Positions 37,374-46,070 of a stretch of DNA of 64,000 bases are shown here, in pieces. Every line of letters starts with the position of its first letter. Positions within the stretch are counted from its first letter, which is position 1. This stretch comes from Rhodothermales bacterium (GTDB lineage Bacteria > Bacteroidota > Rhodothermia > Rhodothermales > Bin80): assembly GCA_958296045.1 (NCBI GenBank), contig CATQHT010000003.1, forward strand, positions 1,995,246 to 2,059,245. The letters run 5' to 3'. The notes below the pieces were generated by a model. It was not told where the DNA came from and made no database searches. It saw only the letters and a program-made list of their open reading frames with translations. Made by a program: the position numbers and the translations under genes.

Positions 37374-38065
37374 CTTAGCAGTCTTGTTGAAAAAGCAGCA
37401 TCGTGTGGGTACGGCCCTTCTGTGCGGGCCTGTCAACTGCACAAAATACGCGCCACCGGGCAGAGATTCTTACTGCTGCGTCCGCCCCTGCTGCCCCTTT
37501 GCCCCAGCCTTTCTTTGTAGTACCCGCCAGGCATCCGGCGGCATGCCAAGAAGCTTCGCGCGCCCGCGCGCTGCGTAATAGGCACAAGGTCCAGCGGCGA
37601 CTGGGAAAGTCGTGAAGGCAATGTGGCCCAGCGCGCACCATGGGTGGCATGCCTCCTGCAACGCGTGGCAGCCAACCGCGGGCCACAAGAGGTCTCGGCA
37701 CCAGCGCAGCCGATCTTGGGCGCGGCCTCTTAGCAACAAGATGCCCCATACCGGACGACGACGCAGCTGGACCCAAGACATCCGCCCATGGCCGTGACGC
37801 ACGGCTGCCAGATGAAGAATAGTACAGAATCCAGCAGCCTCGGCTAGTCTCTCCTCGTCCGAGGCACAGTTGCGACATCACGTCGTCATCACCGCGCGCC
37901 CAACCACTATTTCTGGCGCCCAGCGCAGCGCGCGGCAAGTCTGGCGGCAATCAGCATCCGTGTACACCTGGAGATCAACGCACCGTGCCCTGGCATCACC
38001 CGCATGAGGGGCTGGCATGGCAGCCAACCCGCACCCACGAGGCAAACCCCAGCTGCAAGAAGGGA
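37374..38065. other. Intergenic region of about 0.7 kb
   Basis: The sequence is very GC-rich with overlapping featureless frames on both strands, the longest on the minus strand (37375-37950). No tRNA, tmRNA or RNase P signature was seen. It may hold a small RNA or decayed gene, but nothing can be named. Confidence 0.35.
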
Positions 38066-38524
38066 TTATTCCCAGCTCGCCGCGTTCAGCTGCGTGACAT
38101 CCGGCGTGGCCGACCCGATATAGTCATCGGAATCCGGGTCCTGTAGCAGATAGATGGATACGCGTCCCGTGTCGTTGAGCGCATATTCGAACTGATTCCC
38201 GGTGCGCGGCGAAAAGATCAGCGAATCTAGGACGATGCCTGGCACACCAAACAAGCTGTCTGCAGAAGCCATCATCAGAGAGTCCTGCACCAGCCACATC
38301 ACCAATGAGTCAAGCGCGCCCGGAAAAGCATCCTGCTCCTGCTCATGATACACCAAGGCGGTGCGCACATGCCCCATCTGGGCGCGCGTCATCTCCGTCA
38401 CCGCGCGCTCACGCTCCACCTGGGCCCACGGACCCGTGATGGATTGGACCAGCCACCAGAACAGGAAAACGATCAGAAGACCCAAGGCGATCTGGATCAC
38501 GAGCTTTACCCCTTTGTTGGCCAT
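38066..38524 (-). CDS. Hypothetical single-pass membrane protein
   Basis: 152 aa. N-terminal membrane helix (LVIQIALGLLIVFLFWWLVQ, about residues 8-27), then an extracytoplasmic domain rich in Asp, Leu and Ser (VMWLVQDSLMMASADSLFGV; GRVSIYLLQDPDSDDYIGSA). No family recognised; the layout is loosely like type IV pilin-like or secretion accessory proteins, but there is no prepilin cleavage site. Divergent from pdxJ with a 150-bp gap. Confidence 0.7.
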   Translation of the reverse strand: MANKGVKLVIQIALGLLIVFLFWWLVQSITGPWAQVERERAVTEMTRAQMGHVRTALVYHEQEQDAFPGALDSLVMWLVQDSLMMASADSLFGVPGIVLDSLIFSPRTGNQFEYALNDTGRVSIYLLQDPDSDDYIGSATPDVTQLNAASWE

Positions 38525-38674
38525 TGCAGTACGCTTGCGGAAGCGGGAATTGTCGCTGGAACAGGATCCGTAAAATACGCGCGCCGCACAGGCAATTGCA
38601 ACCGCGAAACCGCAGTTTCATTCAAAGGTGCCGCGCCTAGTGCTGCACATGTTGTACACCCTACAGATGAAGTA

Positions 38675-39400
38675 GTGACACGTCTCCTTATCAACGTCGA
38701 CCATGTGGCCACTTTGCGCAACGCGCGCAGAGAATCCTTCCCTGATCCCGTCGCCGCTGCCGTATTTGCCGAGAAGGCCGGCGCGGACGGCATCGTCTTC
38801 CATCTGCGGGAGGACCGGCGCCACATCAACGAGCGGGATGTCGCCCTCTTGAAACAGATCGTCCGGGGAAAGCTAGATTTTGAGCTCTCTACCGATCCCG
38901 ATGTGGTGCGCATCTGCTGCGCGACGCAGCCGCACCTCGCCACGCTTGTCCCGGAGCGTCGCGAGGAGGTGACCACCGAGGGCGGCCTGGATGTGCAGCG
39001 TGGCCAAGAGCTTATCACATCCACCGTTGCGCGCCTACGGGACGCGGGCATTCCCGAAGTGGCCCTCTTCGTGGATCCTGTAGAGGCGCAACTAGAAGCT
39101 GTCCCCGACACCGGCGCCGATGCTATCGAGCTGCATACGGGGGACTATGCTAAAGCGGGAACGCCTGCTGAGCGCCAGCGGCACCTTGAGCGACTCGCCC
39201 GCGCCGCCAGCCAGGCCCACCGCCTGGGGCTCACGGTCCATGCGGGACACGGGCTTGACTACCACAACTACCCGCTGTTCGCTGAGGCAGTGCCGCATCT
39301 GGCGGAGGTGTCCATAGGCTTTGCGGTTGTTGCCCACGCGGTGATGGGAGGAATGGACGAGGCAGTACGCACCATGCGCTACCTCGTCAAAGGGTACTGA
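38675..39400 (+). CDS. pdxJ: Pyridoxine 5'-phosphate synthase PdxJ
   Basis: 241 aa from GTG 38675 (VTRLLINVDHVATLRNARRE), the expected PdxJ start and length; the open frame further up to 38345 is not homologous and overlaps the divergent gene. Characteristic blocks: FPDPVAAAVFAEKAGADGIV, HLREDRRHINERDVALLK and GHGLDYHNYPLFAEAVPHLA. It condenses aminoacetone phosphate with deoxyxylulose 5-phosphate in vitamin B6 synthesis. The B6 gene pdxB is close by (40.3-41.4 kb). era begins 6 bp downstream. Confidence 0.95.
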   Translation: MTRLLINVDHVATLRNARRESFPDPVAAAVFAEKAGADGIVFHLREDRRHINERDVALLKQIVRGKLDFELSTDPDVVRICCATQPHLATLVPERREEVTTEGGLDVQRGQELITSTVARLRDAGIPEVALFVDPVEAQLEAVPDTGADAIELHTGDYAKAGTPAERQRHLERLARAASQAHRLGLTVHAGHGLDYHNYPLFAEAVPHLAEVSIGFAVVAHAVMGGMDEAVRTMRYLVKGY

Positions 39401-39406
39401 ACCGCT

Positions 39407-40282
39407 GTGGAGCCAGAGTTTCGTAGCGGACACGTTGCGCTCGTAGGGCGTCCCAACGTGGGCAAGAGCACGCTGCTTAACAGCCTTCTGGGACAGAAGC
39501 TCTCCATCGTCACACCCAGGGCGCAGACGACGCGTCACCGGATTCTGGGCATCCTGACGGAGCCTGCCCTACAGGTCGTCTTTTTGGATACGCCGGGCGT
39601 GATTCGGCCCCGGTCCGGTCTTCAGCAGTCCATGATGCGCCAGGTCTCTATGGCCGTCAGCGAGGCGGACCTGCTGCTGTTTATGGCCGATGCCCGCGCG
39701 GATCGTCCTGACGCGCTGAGTCTGGAGCGGGTCCACGGACTGCCGGCCATCCTGGTCCTCAACAAGGTGGACCTGATTCGGCAGGACAAGGTGCTACCAC
39801 TGGCGGAGGCGTATCTGCAGCTTCGGGCATTCGAGGCCGTAGTGCCGGTGTCCGCACTGAAGGGGCAGCACCTCGACGCGCTGATGCAGGAGCTGCGCGA
39901 GCGTCTGCCAGTCGGACAGCCACTGTATCCAGAGGACATGCTCAGCGAGCATCCAGAGCGCTTCTTCGTTAGTGAGATCATTCGCGAGAAGCTCTTTGAC
40001 CGGTTGCGCCAGGAGGTCCCGTACGCTGTGGCAGTCAATGTCCGCCGCTATGAAGAAAATCCGGGGCGCAAGGACCTGATTCATGCAGACATCGTGGTGG
40101 ATCGTCCCTCGCAGAAGGGCATCATTATTGGTGCCCGCGGCCGCACGCTGAAGGCCGTGGGCTCCGCGGCACGCGAAGACATCGAAGTCTTTCTTGGGCG
40201 CGGGGTCTACCTCAAATTGTTTGTGCAGGTACGCCCCGACTGGCGCAACCAGGAGGGTCTTCTCCGCACGTACGGCTACTAG
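39407..40282 (+). CDS. era: GTPase Era
   Basis: 291 aa from GTG 39407. G1 is GRPNVGKST (about residues 15-23), the G2 region PRAQTTRHRILGI, G3 DTPG in FLDTPGVIRPRSG, and G4 NKVD in AILVLNKVDLIRQDK. A KH domain closes the protein (DIVVDRPSQKGIIIGARGRT and LKAVGSAAREDIEVFLG). Era binds 16S rRNA and supports 30S assembly. Cotranscribed with pdxJ. Its stop overlaps the convergent pdxB stop by 4 bp. Confidence 0.97.
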   Translation: MEPEFRSGHVALVGRPNVGKSTLLNSLLGQKLSIVTPRAQTTRHRILGILTEPALQVVFLDTPGVIRPRSGLQQSMMRQVSMAVSEADLLLFMADARADRPDALSLERVHGLPAILVLNKVDLIRQDKVLPLAEAYLQLRAFEAVVPVSALKGQHLDALMQELRERLPVGQPLYPEDMLSEHPERFFVSEIIREKLFDRLRQEVPYAVAVNVRRYEENPGRKDLIHADIVVDRPSQKGIIIGARGRTLKAVGSAAREDIEVFLGRGVYLKLFVQVRPDWRNQEGLLRTYGY

Positions 40283-41442
40283 GACACTAGGCGGACCCCC
40301 AGCCCGTGACGGACGGCGCCGTGCCAAGGGGCCGGGACAGCCTCCGTCGGGATCTGGTACCAGCGAAAGGCACGCCTTGGCGGGTACGTACTCCGCAGCT
40401 GCCTAAAGTGGCTCCCAACGGCGTCTGGCGGCAGATCCAGCAGCGTGCGCATGCGCGCATCGTCGGCACGCAGGTCGTACATCTGGCGCGTTAGCCGGTC
40501 CAGCCACGCAGCCTGCCCCCGATGGCCGCGTGGCGGTACCAGACACAGCGGCGCCGCCGGATGTGCCAGCGCCCAGTGATCCCAGGTGGGCTCGATGCCA
40601 AAGTGATGTGTCACTGCCCGGTACAGCTTCACGGTACCAAGCAGCTTACCATCGAAAGAATGCCCGGCTATGTGTGGGGTAGCCAGTCGCACGGCCCGCA
40701 GCAGGGAAAGGCTGGGAGCGGGCTCGTTTTCCCACACATCGAGAATAGCGCCTGCGATCGATCCGCCCAATAGTGCCTGCCTAAGCGCTCGGCTTTCGAC
40801 CACAGCGCCGCGCGAAGTGTTGATAAGCCACGCGCTGGGCTTCATCTGGCGCAATGCATTACGGCCTATCATATGTCCGGTCTGATGGGGGCCCGTGTGC
40901 GTTAAAGGCACATGGAGCGTAATGATGTCGGCGTGGCGGAGCACTGTATGGAGCGGTACCAGGGGCCACTGGGCGCCGCCAGCGGCCTCGAGCGGTGGGT
41001 CACTGCATAGGATTCGAAGGCCAAGCGCCTGCGCGCTCTGAGCTACGCGTGTGCCTATGTTTCCGCATCCTACCACACCTAGCGCTGGCGTCTTGGAGCG
41101 CAGCTTGTTTTCGCTCATCAGAAACATAAGCGCAGCGATTACGTATTCATTGATTGCCTCAGCACCGGAGCCTGGGGAATGGGCGAATGTGATCTGGTGC
41201 GCCTGGAGCGCTGCCCGATCGATGTGGTCGGTGCCGATAGTGGCCGAGCCAACAAAGCGCAGGCAGCTTTCACGGACAAGGCGCGCGTCAACCTGCGTGA
41301 CGCTGCGTACCAGAAGGATGGCCGCGTCCTCCAGGGCCTCTGGCGTGATGGCGTGACCGGCCAGCGTGCGAATCCGCCCCAGGTGCGAGAAGGCTTCTCG
41401 CACAAACGGAATATTCTGATCAGCGAGGATATTCCAGGCCAT
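40279..41442 (-). CDS. pdxB: Erythronate-4-phosphate dehydrogenase PdxB
   Basis: 387 aa. D-2-hydroxyacid dehydrogenase fold: VGSATIGTDHIDRAALQAHQ, NAD-binding ALGVVGCGNIGTRVAQSAQA, the Arg site in AWLINTSRGAVVESRALRQA, the Glu in ILDVWENEPAP and the His in LATPHIAGHSFDGKLLG. The longer C-terminal part is the dimerisation domain that distinguishes PdxB from other family members. It oxidises 4-phosphoerythronate in the DXP-dependent B6 pathway, in agreement with pdxJ on the other strand. Confidence 0.93.
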   Translation of the reverse strand: MAWNILADQNIPFVREAFSHLGRIRTLAGHAITPEALEDAAILLVRSVTQVDARLVRESCLRFVGSATIGTDHIDRAALQAHQITFAHSPGSGAEAINEYVIAALMFLMSENKLRSKTPALGVVGCGNIGTRVAQSAQALGLRILCSDPPLEAAGGAQWPLVPLHTVLRHADIITLHVPLTHTGPHQTGHMIGRNALRQMKPSAWLINTSRGAVVESRALRQALLGGSIAGAILDVWENEPAPSLSLLRAVRLATPHIAGHSFDGKLLGTVKLYRAVTHHFGIEPTWDHWALAHPAAPLCLVPPRGHRGQAAWLDRLTRQMYDLRADDARMRTLLDLPPDAVGSHFRQLRSTYPPRRAFRWYQIPTEAVPAPWHGAVRHGLGVRLVS

Positions 41443-41522
41443 GCCGAGCCAGTCATCGCCGGGCCCTGCCCGTCGCGCGGCAGCAGGGCACAGCAGAGAA
41501 TAATTGAGCGTCAGTAGAGATC

Positions 41523-42203
41523 ATGCATAGATCATTCAGATCAGCAGGACGGCATTTAGCCGCAGTGGGCCTCGCGCTGGTGGCCATGTCCGTTGCTACA
41601 GAGAAGGTATTTGGTCCGCCAACACCAGAACACGTCATAGTCGCTCAGATAAGTCACGACCCGTTGCCACCAGTCACCTGTCCGGTACCTCTAGATCCGA
41701 CCCAAGTACCCAAGAAGGTGCCGCCTATTCACGTCGATGATGAAACGCTGTGGCTGGCGCGCCTGATGTATTCCGAAACGAAGCGACCCGAGGAGCAGGT
41801 GCTTGTCGGGTGGGTGGCACGCAATCGTGCGCAAACCAATTGGCGTGGCCAAGGCACCCTCGAAGAGGTGGTACGTGACCCATACCAGTTCAGCGCGGTT
41901 TGGCGGGGCGAGGATACGTGGAACTCCTTCACCGCCCTTGACCAACATACCAGCTCTGACACATTCCCGTATTACCCGCATGCAGACAGGTGGCACCGTA
42001 CCCTTGCGCTAGCCTATTGCCTTCGGAAAGCCGAAGAGTCAGAACGGCCTTTTCCGTTAGAGACGCGCCACTTCTATAGCGAGCGCTCCTTAGCGGCGCC
42101 ACGCAGCATTCCAGAGTGGACGATCGGTAAGAAGCCGGTGAAATTCTTCTTTGGATTCGTACCGGATTCTACGCGCTTCCGCTTCTATGCGTACGTTCCG
42201 TAG
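41523..42203 (+). CDS. SleB-like cell-wall hydrolase (Hydrolase_2 family)
   Basis: 226 aa with an N-terminal hydrophobic segment (LAAVGLALVAMSVATEKVF) as signal or anchor and a Pro-rich linker. The domain from about residue 70 reads DDETLWLARLMYSETKRPEE, QVLVGWVARNRAQTNWRG, and EVVRDPYQFSAVWRGEDTWN, the Hydrolase_2 pattern (catalytic Glu in SETK, QFS motif). The family splits peptidoglycan, e.g. SleB in spore cortex; here a role in wall turnover is inferred. Not in an operon. Confidence 0.78.
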   Translation: MHRSFRSAGRHLAAVGLALVAMSVATEKVFGPPTPEHVIVAQISHDPLPPVTCPVPLDPTQVPKKVPPIHVDDETLWLARLMYSETKRPEEQVLVGWVARNRAQTNWRGQGTLEEVVRDPYQFSAVWRGEDTWNSFTALDQHTSSDTFPYYPHADRWHRTLALAYCLRKAEESERPFPLETRHFYSERSLAAPRSIPEWTIGKKPVKFFFGFVPDSTRFRFYAYVP

Positions 42204-42213
42204 CGCTCGCTCC

Positions 42214-42837
42214 TTAGAAGCCGACCGCAAGCCTCACCATGGCGGAGTTGAGGCGTTGCGATCCTTCAGGCGTGAGCGTGACGAAGTCGATCACAATCTC
42301 GTCCTCAATGAAGTTGGTGAACCCGAACGTGTAGGCCACTTCTGGGTACAGCTTCAGCCCGCCTAACGTGATCTGCAGCCCCACGCCCGCCTCGCCGGCT
42401 ATCGACATCGGCGCTAGGTCATTGCTGATCACCTTGTCCGTGAATGACGGAAACCGAAGAACGGGCCCCACAAATACGTACGGTCCGATGACCGGCGCTT
42501 TGATGCCGTACCTGAACACGAACGGAATCTCCACCATACTGACATCGAACTGGTCCCGCGTCGCCGGAAACGTCTCGTTGATGCCATCGAAGAGCTGGCC
42601 AGCATCCACGTAACGCAGCCCGGGCCGGATACCGATCGGGCCGATCGCAAACTCAAACCACACACCCACATGCCACCCCTCTTTGCTCTTAAAGCGCGTC
42701 TCCAGGCTGTTGAACGACAGGTCAGATAGCTGCTGGTAGTTGAGCCCGAAGGAAACACCGAATTGTTGCGCGGCGGCGCTGGGACCTTGCAGGGTGCCTG
42801 CTAAAAGCATACCGCCAATCAAGAGGCCAGACTTCAT
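42214..42837 (-). CDS. Outer-membrane beta-barrel protein (PorT-like)
   Basis: 207 aa from ATG 42837 (MKSGLLIGGMLLAGTLQGPS, then AAAQQ, a Sec signal with AxA-Q site); ATG 42867 is possible. Alternating-residue beta strands follow: FGVSFGLNYQQL, GWHVGVWFEFAIGPIGIRPG, VEIPFVFRYGIKAPVIGPYV, AGVGLQITLGGLKLYPEVAY and a terminal MVRLAVGF ending in Phe, as barrels do. Typical of the PorT/OMP_b-brl group in Bacteroidota and relatives. Convergent with the gene at 41523. Confidence 0.85.
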   Translation of the reverse strand: MKSGLLIGGMLLAGTLQGPSAAAQQFGVSFGLNYQQLSDLSFNSLETRFKSKEGWHVGVWFEFAIGPIGIRPGLRYVDAGQLFDGINETFPATRDQFDVSMVEIPFVFRYGIKAPVIGPYVFVGPVLRFPSFTDKVISNDLAPMSIAGEAGVGLQITLGGLKLYPEVAYTFGFTNFIEDEIVIDFVTLTPEGSQRLNSAMVRLAVGF

Positions 42838-42911
42838 AAGCGCAAAGTTGTGCGTGGCCTGCAACAACAGCGATCCGATCGTGTTTCCGTGGCGGCTAGG
42901 CAGAGCGAGCG

Positions 42912-44078
42912 ATGAATATTGGCATCACGTGTTATCCCATCTACGGCGGCAGCGGCGTCGTGGCTACGGAGCTGGGCAAAGCGCTGGCGCGGCGCGGCCA
43001 TCAGATCCACTTCATCTCATACCAGATGCCGTTTCGTCTGGATGCGGTGACGGACAACATCTTTTTTCACGAGGTGGGCGTGCGGAGCTATCCCATCTTC
43101 CAGTACCATCCGTATTCGCTGGCGCTAAGCAGCACGATGGTGGATGTGGCCCGCTACCATGCGTTGGACCTGCTGCACGTGCATTATGCGATTCCGCACG
43201 CCACCAGTGCTATTCTGGCGCGCGACATCCTGCATGACCAGGGCATGACCGTGCCGGTGGTTACTACGCTGCACGGCACTGACATCACCATCGTGGGTCA
43301 GGACCCGACGTTTGCGCCCGTGGTGACGCATTCCATCAATGCGTCTGATGGCGTGACCGCCGTGTCAGATGCTTTGAGGCGGGAGACGTACGAGGCTTTC
43401 GGGGTGAATGGCGACATCCAGGTGATTCCCAACTTCATCAATACAGAGCAGTTTTCGCGGCGGCTGGGCTGCGGGATCCGCCGGCACTTCTGTCCTGGCG
43501 GCGAGAAGGTGTTGGTGCACGTATCCAACTTTCGCACGGTCAAGAACACGCCGCATGTGGTGCAGGTTTTCAAGCGTCTTCGCGACCGCGGGGTGCCAGT
43601 CAAGCTGCTGCTTGTAGGTGATGGACCAGAGCGTGCTGGAGCGGAGCGTTTAACGCGGGCATTGGGCGTGTATGCGCATGTGCGTTTTCTTGGCAAGCAG
43701 GACCCGATTGCCGACATCCTGTCGGTATCTGATGTCTTTATTTTGCCCAGCGCGTTCGAGTCGTTCGGTTTGGCTGCCTTGGAGGCCATGGCGTGCGGCG
43801 TGCCGGTAGTGTGCTCCGACATCGGGGGGCTCCCCGAGGTGGTGCGGGGCAGTGGCGGCGGATTTTTGTGTCCGCTAGGGGACCTGGACGCCTTTACGGA
43901 CCGAACGGCGCAGCTTTTGCAGGATGATTCCCTGCGGATGCAGATGGCGGCTGCGGCGCGCGCGCATGCGGTGCGCCACTACAAGGAGGAAGCGATCGTT
44001 CCGCAGTACGAGCGATACTACCTGGAGGTCTATGCGACGGCGACGGCGACGGCACGTGGCCATCGGTCTGGCCGTTGA
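42912..44078 (+). CDS. bshA: N-acetyl-alpha-D-glucosaminyl L-malate synthase BshA
   Basis: 388-aa GT4 glycosyltransferase: the MNIGITCYPIYGGSGVVATE start is diagnostic for BshA, followed by PIFQYHPYSLALSSTMVDVA, DLLHVHYAIPHATSAILARD, VTTLHGTDITIVGQDPTFAP and, in the UDP-GlcNAc site, DVFILPSAFESFGLAALEAM with ACGVPVVCSDIGGLPEVV. It starts bacillithiol synthesis by joining GlcNAc to L-malate. Bacillithiol is known in Firmicutes, Deinococcus and Bacteroidota-like groups, supporting the taxonomic reading. It is the last core gene before the BREX locus. Confidence 0.94.
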   Translation: MNIGITCYPIYGGSGVVATELGKALARRGHQIHFISYQMPFRLDAVTDNIFFHEVGVRSYPIFQYHPYSLALSSTMVDVARYHALDLLHVHYAIPHATSAILARDILHDQGMTVPVVTTLHGTDITIVGQDPTFAPVVTHSINASDGVTAVSDALRRETYEAFGVNGDIQVIPNFINTEQFSRRLGCGIRRHFCPGGEKVLVHVSNFRTVKNTPHVVQVFKRLRDRGVPVKLLLVGDGPERAGAERLTRALGVYAHVRFLGKQDPIADILSVSDVFILPSAFESFGLAALEAMACGVPVVCSDIGGLPEVVRGSGGGFLCPLGDLDAFTDRTAQLLQDDSLRMQMAAAARAHAVRHYKEEAIVPQYERYYLEVYATATATARGHRSGR

Positions 44079-44253
44079 TGTCACACCAGGCACACTAGGC
44101 GCGCCAAGCTCGGTGCGACGAGGTCATCGGGCAGCCGTAACGAGAGAAGAGGGTAGAGAGAAGAAGCCGCTGGGATGAATTGCCACCTGGATACGCGGCC
44201 GCCTGGTACGGTCATCCCAGTCTGCCATTGGGCACCCGCGTCGGTGACTATGT

Positions 44254-44883
44254 GTGCAATTGGGGCGCAGCACATTGCGACACGTCAGATCACGATACCA
44301 TTCCACGCTCACAGCGGCCTCTTTGCGTGTGGCTGACAGCCGCATCGTGGCCGGACTGCTGCTCGACGGGGCATCACGAGCGGACTGGCGCCACGCCATC
44401 GTGACGGAGAATTGCCTGCAGATGCGCAGCAGGCAGGCGGCGACAAAGATTGCGAACGTGCTGCGCAGCCGTCTGCAACTTATGGAGCCACCGCTGTGGG
44501 AGATGGTGCGCGATGGATCCTACCGGTTGGCTCAGCAGGCCTGCTTCGCCGCTGCCATCAAACGCAGTCGCCTTCTTGGCGACTACGTGGATCTGACCGT
44601 ACGAGACCTTTACCACCAATTTGCGCCGCGCCTCACAACGGCAGACTGGCATGACTACCTGGAGGATTGCAGGGGCCGCGATCCCGTCATGCCGCTGTGG
44701 AGTGCCTGCACTATCCAGGCGCTGAGGAGAATAGTTCATGGTATGTTGGCGCAGATAGGGTATGTGGACGACCCCAAAACCTTGCGGCTGCAGGCCGTGC
44801 ACATCGACAGGATGCTGCTTAGATATCTGGAGGGCGAGGGTGAGCGATACGTGGTGCGCTGCATCACCGTGCGGCCGCCGTAG
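44254..44883 (+). CDS. brxA: BrxA (DUF1819), first gene of type 1 BREX
   Basis: 209 aa from GTG 44254. The pattern fits BrxA: TLTAASLRVADSRIVAGLLL, SRADWRHAIVTENCLQMRSR (the N-x-L-Q-x-R block), QAATKIANVLRSRLQLM, LLGDYVDLTVRDLYHQFAPR and a C-terminal MLAQIGYVDDPKTLRLQAVH. BrxA is a small DNA-binding protein that opens BREX loci and is needed for defence in some type 1 systems. It lies 175 bp after bshA, unrelated in function. A perfect GCCGCCGT/ACGGCGGC palindrome overlaps its stop codon. The following 572-bp gap before brxB is unusual. Confidence 0.87.
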   Translation: MQLGRSTLRHVRSRYHSTLTAASLRVADSRIVAGLLLDGASRADWRHAIVTENCLQMRSRQAATKIANVLRSRLQLMEPPLWEMVRDGSYRLAQQACFAAAIKRSRLLGDYVDLTVRDLYHQFAPRLTTADWHDYLEDCRGRDPVMPLWSACTIQALRRIVHGMLAQIGYVDDPKTLRLQAVHIDRMLLRYLEGEGERYVVRCITVRPP

Positions 44884-45455
44884 ACGGCGGCATGGGTTGG
44901 CCCAGTCGCCAGAGGCACCTACCTTAGACCTGATCGGTGGCGATGTCCCATACTGTGACCCTTTCGTGCACTCTTGGCAAGGATCCAGAGCCAACATGAG
45001 CATCGCATCGCAGGCGTTGCTGGGCCCCAGACCACCCAGATCATGCTTTCGCATCCTTGCAGATCCTCCAACGCCGAGCTCAATGATGGCCAGCATGCGA
45101 GCAGAATTCGTCTTGTATTGGTATACTCGGACGGTGGCTGCATTCCGCAGGCGAAAGAAATCGGGCGGTCGTTTTGATTCGCGACGGCCCAACAGATGGC
45201 GGCTTGCGTCTTGCATAGACCTCTCTGAAGGCACCTTGGCCCTGGTCGGGCGACATTGAGGCGCCAAGAAGTGTCACACGAAGATTTGCGGTCAGCCGCG
45301 CTGCTAACCGCCATATAGATTACTCGGCTTCAGTGATCATTATCGCCAAGCCTGTGGGCGGACGACCCGCTCCCTCCCGTAGCCGGGGCACCGCCGCGCG
45401 GGGGCCCAACAGCTTGGCAGGGCGCTGCTAAGCATACGAACACCCGCTACTTCCC
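44884..45455. other. 572-bp gap between brxA and brxB
   Basis: BREX genes are normally packed; here no frame in the gap shows a domain. Just after the brxA stop is a short palindrome, and GCGGT...ACCGC (about 45288-45311) could form another hairpin. The gap may hold the promoter of brxB-C-pglX-pglZ, a small RNA or a lost gene. Confidence 0.4.
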
Positions 45456-46043
45456 ATGGATGACCAGCTTCGCGAACGGCTGAATCACCTTTTCGACCGC
45501 ATCGCTTCCGCGTCGTTTCTAAATAGCCAGGGCATCGGCAACGAAATCGCGTTCTATATCTTCGACTATCCACCCAAAGAGGAGCTGGCCGTAAGGCAGC
45601 ATGTCGCGCGGCTTGTGGACCGCCTCAAGGGAGCCCCGCAGGACATACGCCCCGCGTCGGTGAACCTGTTCAGACTTGTGATTGACTTCCTGAAGGAGTT
45701 GGGATTCCTAGACATGTGCTTCCGGCTGCAGCGGGACCGGGGCAATAGGTTGCTGCTTGAGGCGCTGGAGGGACCCCTGGCTCCAGAACGCGTCGCCGGA
45801 CGGCTCGCCTCCGTGGCCAGACCTGACAGATACAACCTGATTCTCATTCACGGGGTGGGGAGCGCCTACCCGCTACTTCGAACGCATGAGCTGCTCGCAG
45901 CACTCCATCAGCTCATGGACCAGATCCCCGCCGTGTTGTTTTTTCCCGGCACCTACGAAGATGGCAGCCTGCAGCTTTTTGGAGGCACGAGCCGCGCGCT
46001 GAATGATCGTCATTACTACCGGGCTCTCCGCCTGGTGCCATAG
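45456..46043 (+). CDS. brxB: BrxB (DUF1788)
   Basis: 195 aa: LNHLFDRIASASFLNSQGIG, NEIAFYIFDYPPKEELAVRQ, DRYNLILIHGVGSAYPLLRT, then IPAVLFFPGTYEDGSLQLFG. The F-Y-I-F-D-Y-P and PGxYxGxxLxLFG-like blocks are typical of BrxB. It is a structural BREX protein that works with PglZ and PglX. It lies 27 bp before brxC in the same direction. Confidence 0.93.
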   Translation: MDDQLRERLNHLFDRIASASFLNSQGIGNEIAFYIFDYPPKEELAVRQHVARLVDRLKGAPQDIRPASVNLFRLVIDFLKELGFLDMCFRLQRDRGNRLLLEALEGPLAPERVAGRLASVARPDRYNLILIHGVGSAYPLLRTHELLAALHQLMDQIPAVLFFPGTYEDGSLQLFGGTSRALNDRHYYRALRLVP

Positions 46044-46070
46044 TCACTAGAGCTTCAAAGAATTGTTGCC

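Noticed and set aside
37375-37950. 191-aa minus frame in the gap before the membrane-protein gene
   Set aside because: It has Arg/Ala/Gly-rich composition typical of GC-rich shadow frames, and it ends where the UPF0173 start region begins.
38345-38674. N-terminal extension of PdxJ
   Set aside because: The extra 110 codons overlap the divergent membrane-protein gene and have no PdxJ similarity; GTG 38675 gives the family length.
44868-44892. Hairpin across the brxA stop as a terminator
   Set aside because: The stem has almost no loop and no T-run follows.
44374-45267. 297-aa minus-strand frame opposite brxA
   Set aside because: It is antisense to a well-supported gene, has no domain and runs into non-coding sequence.
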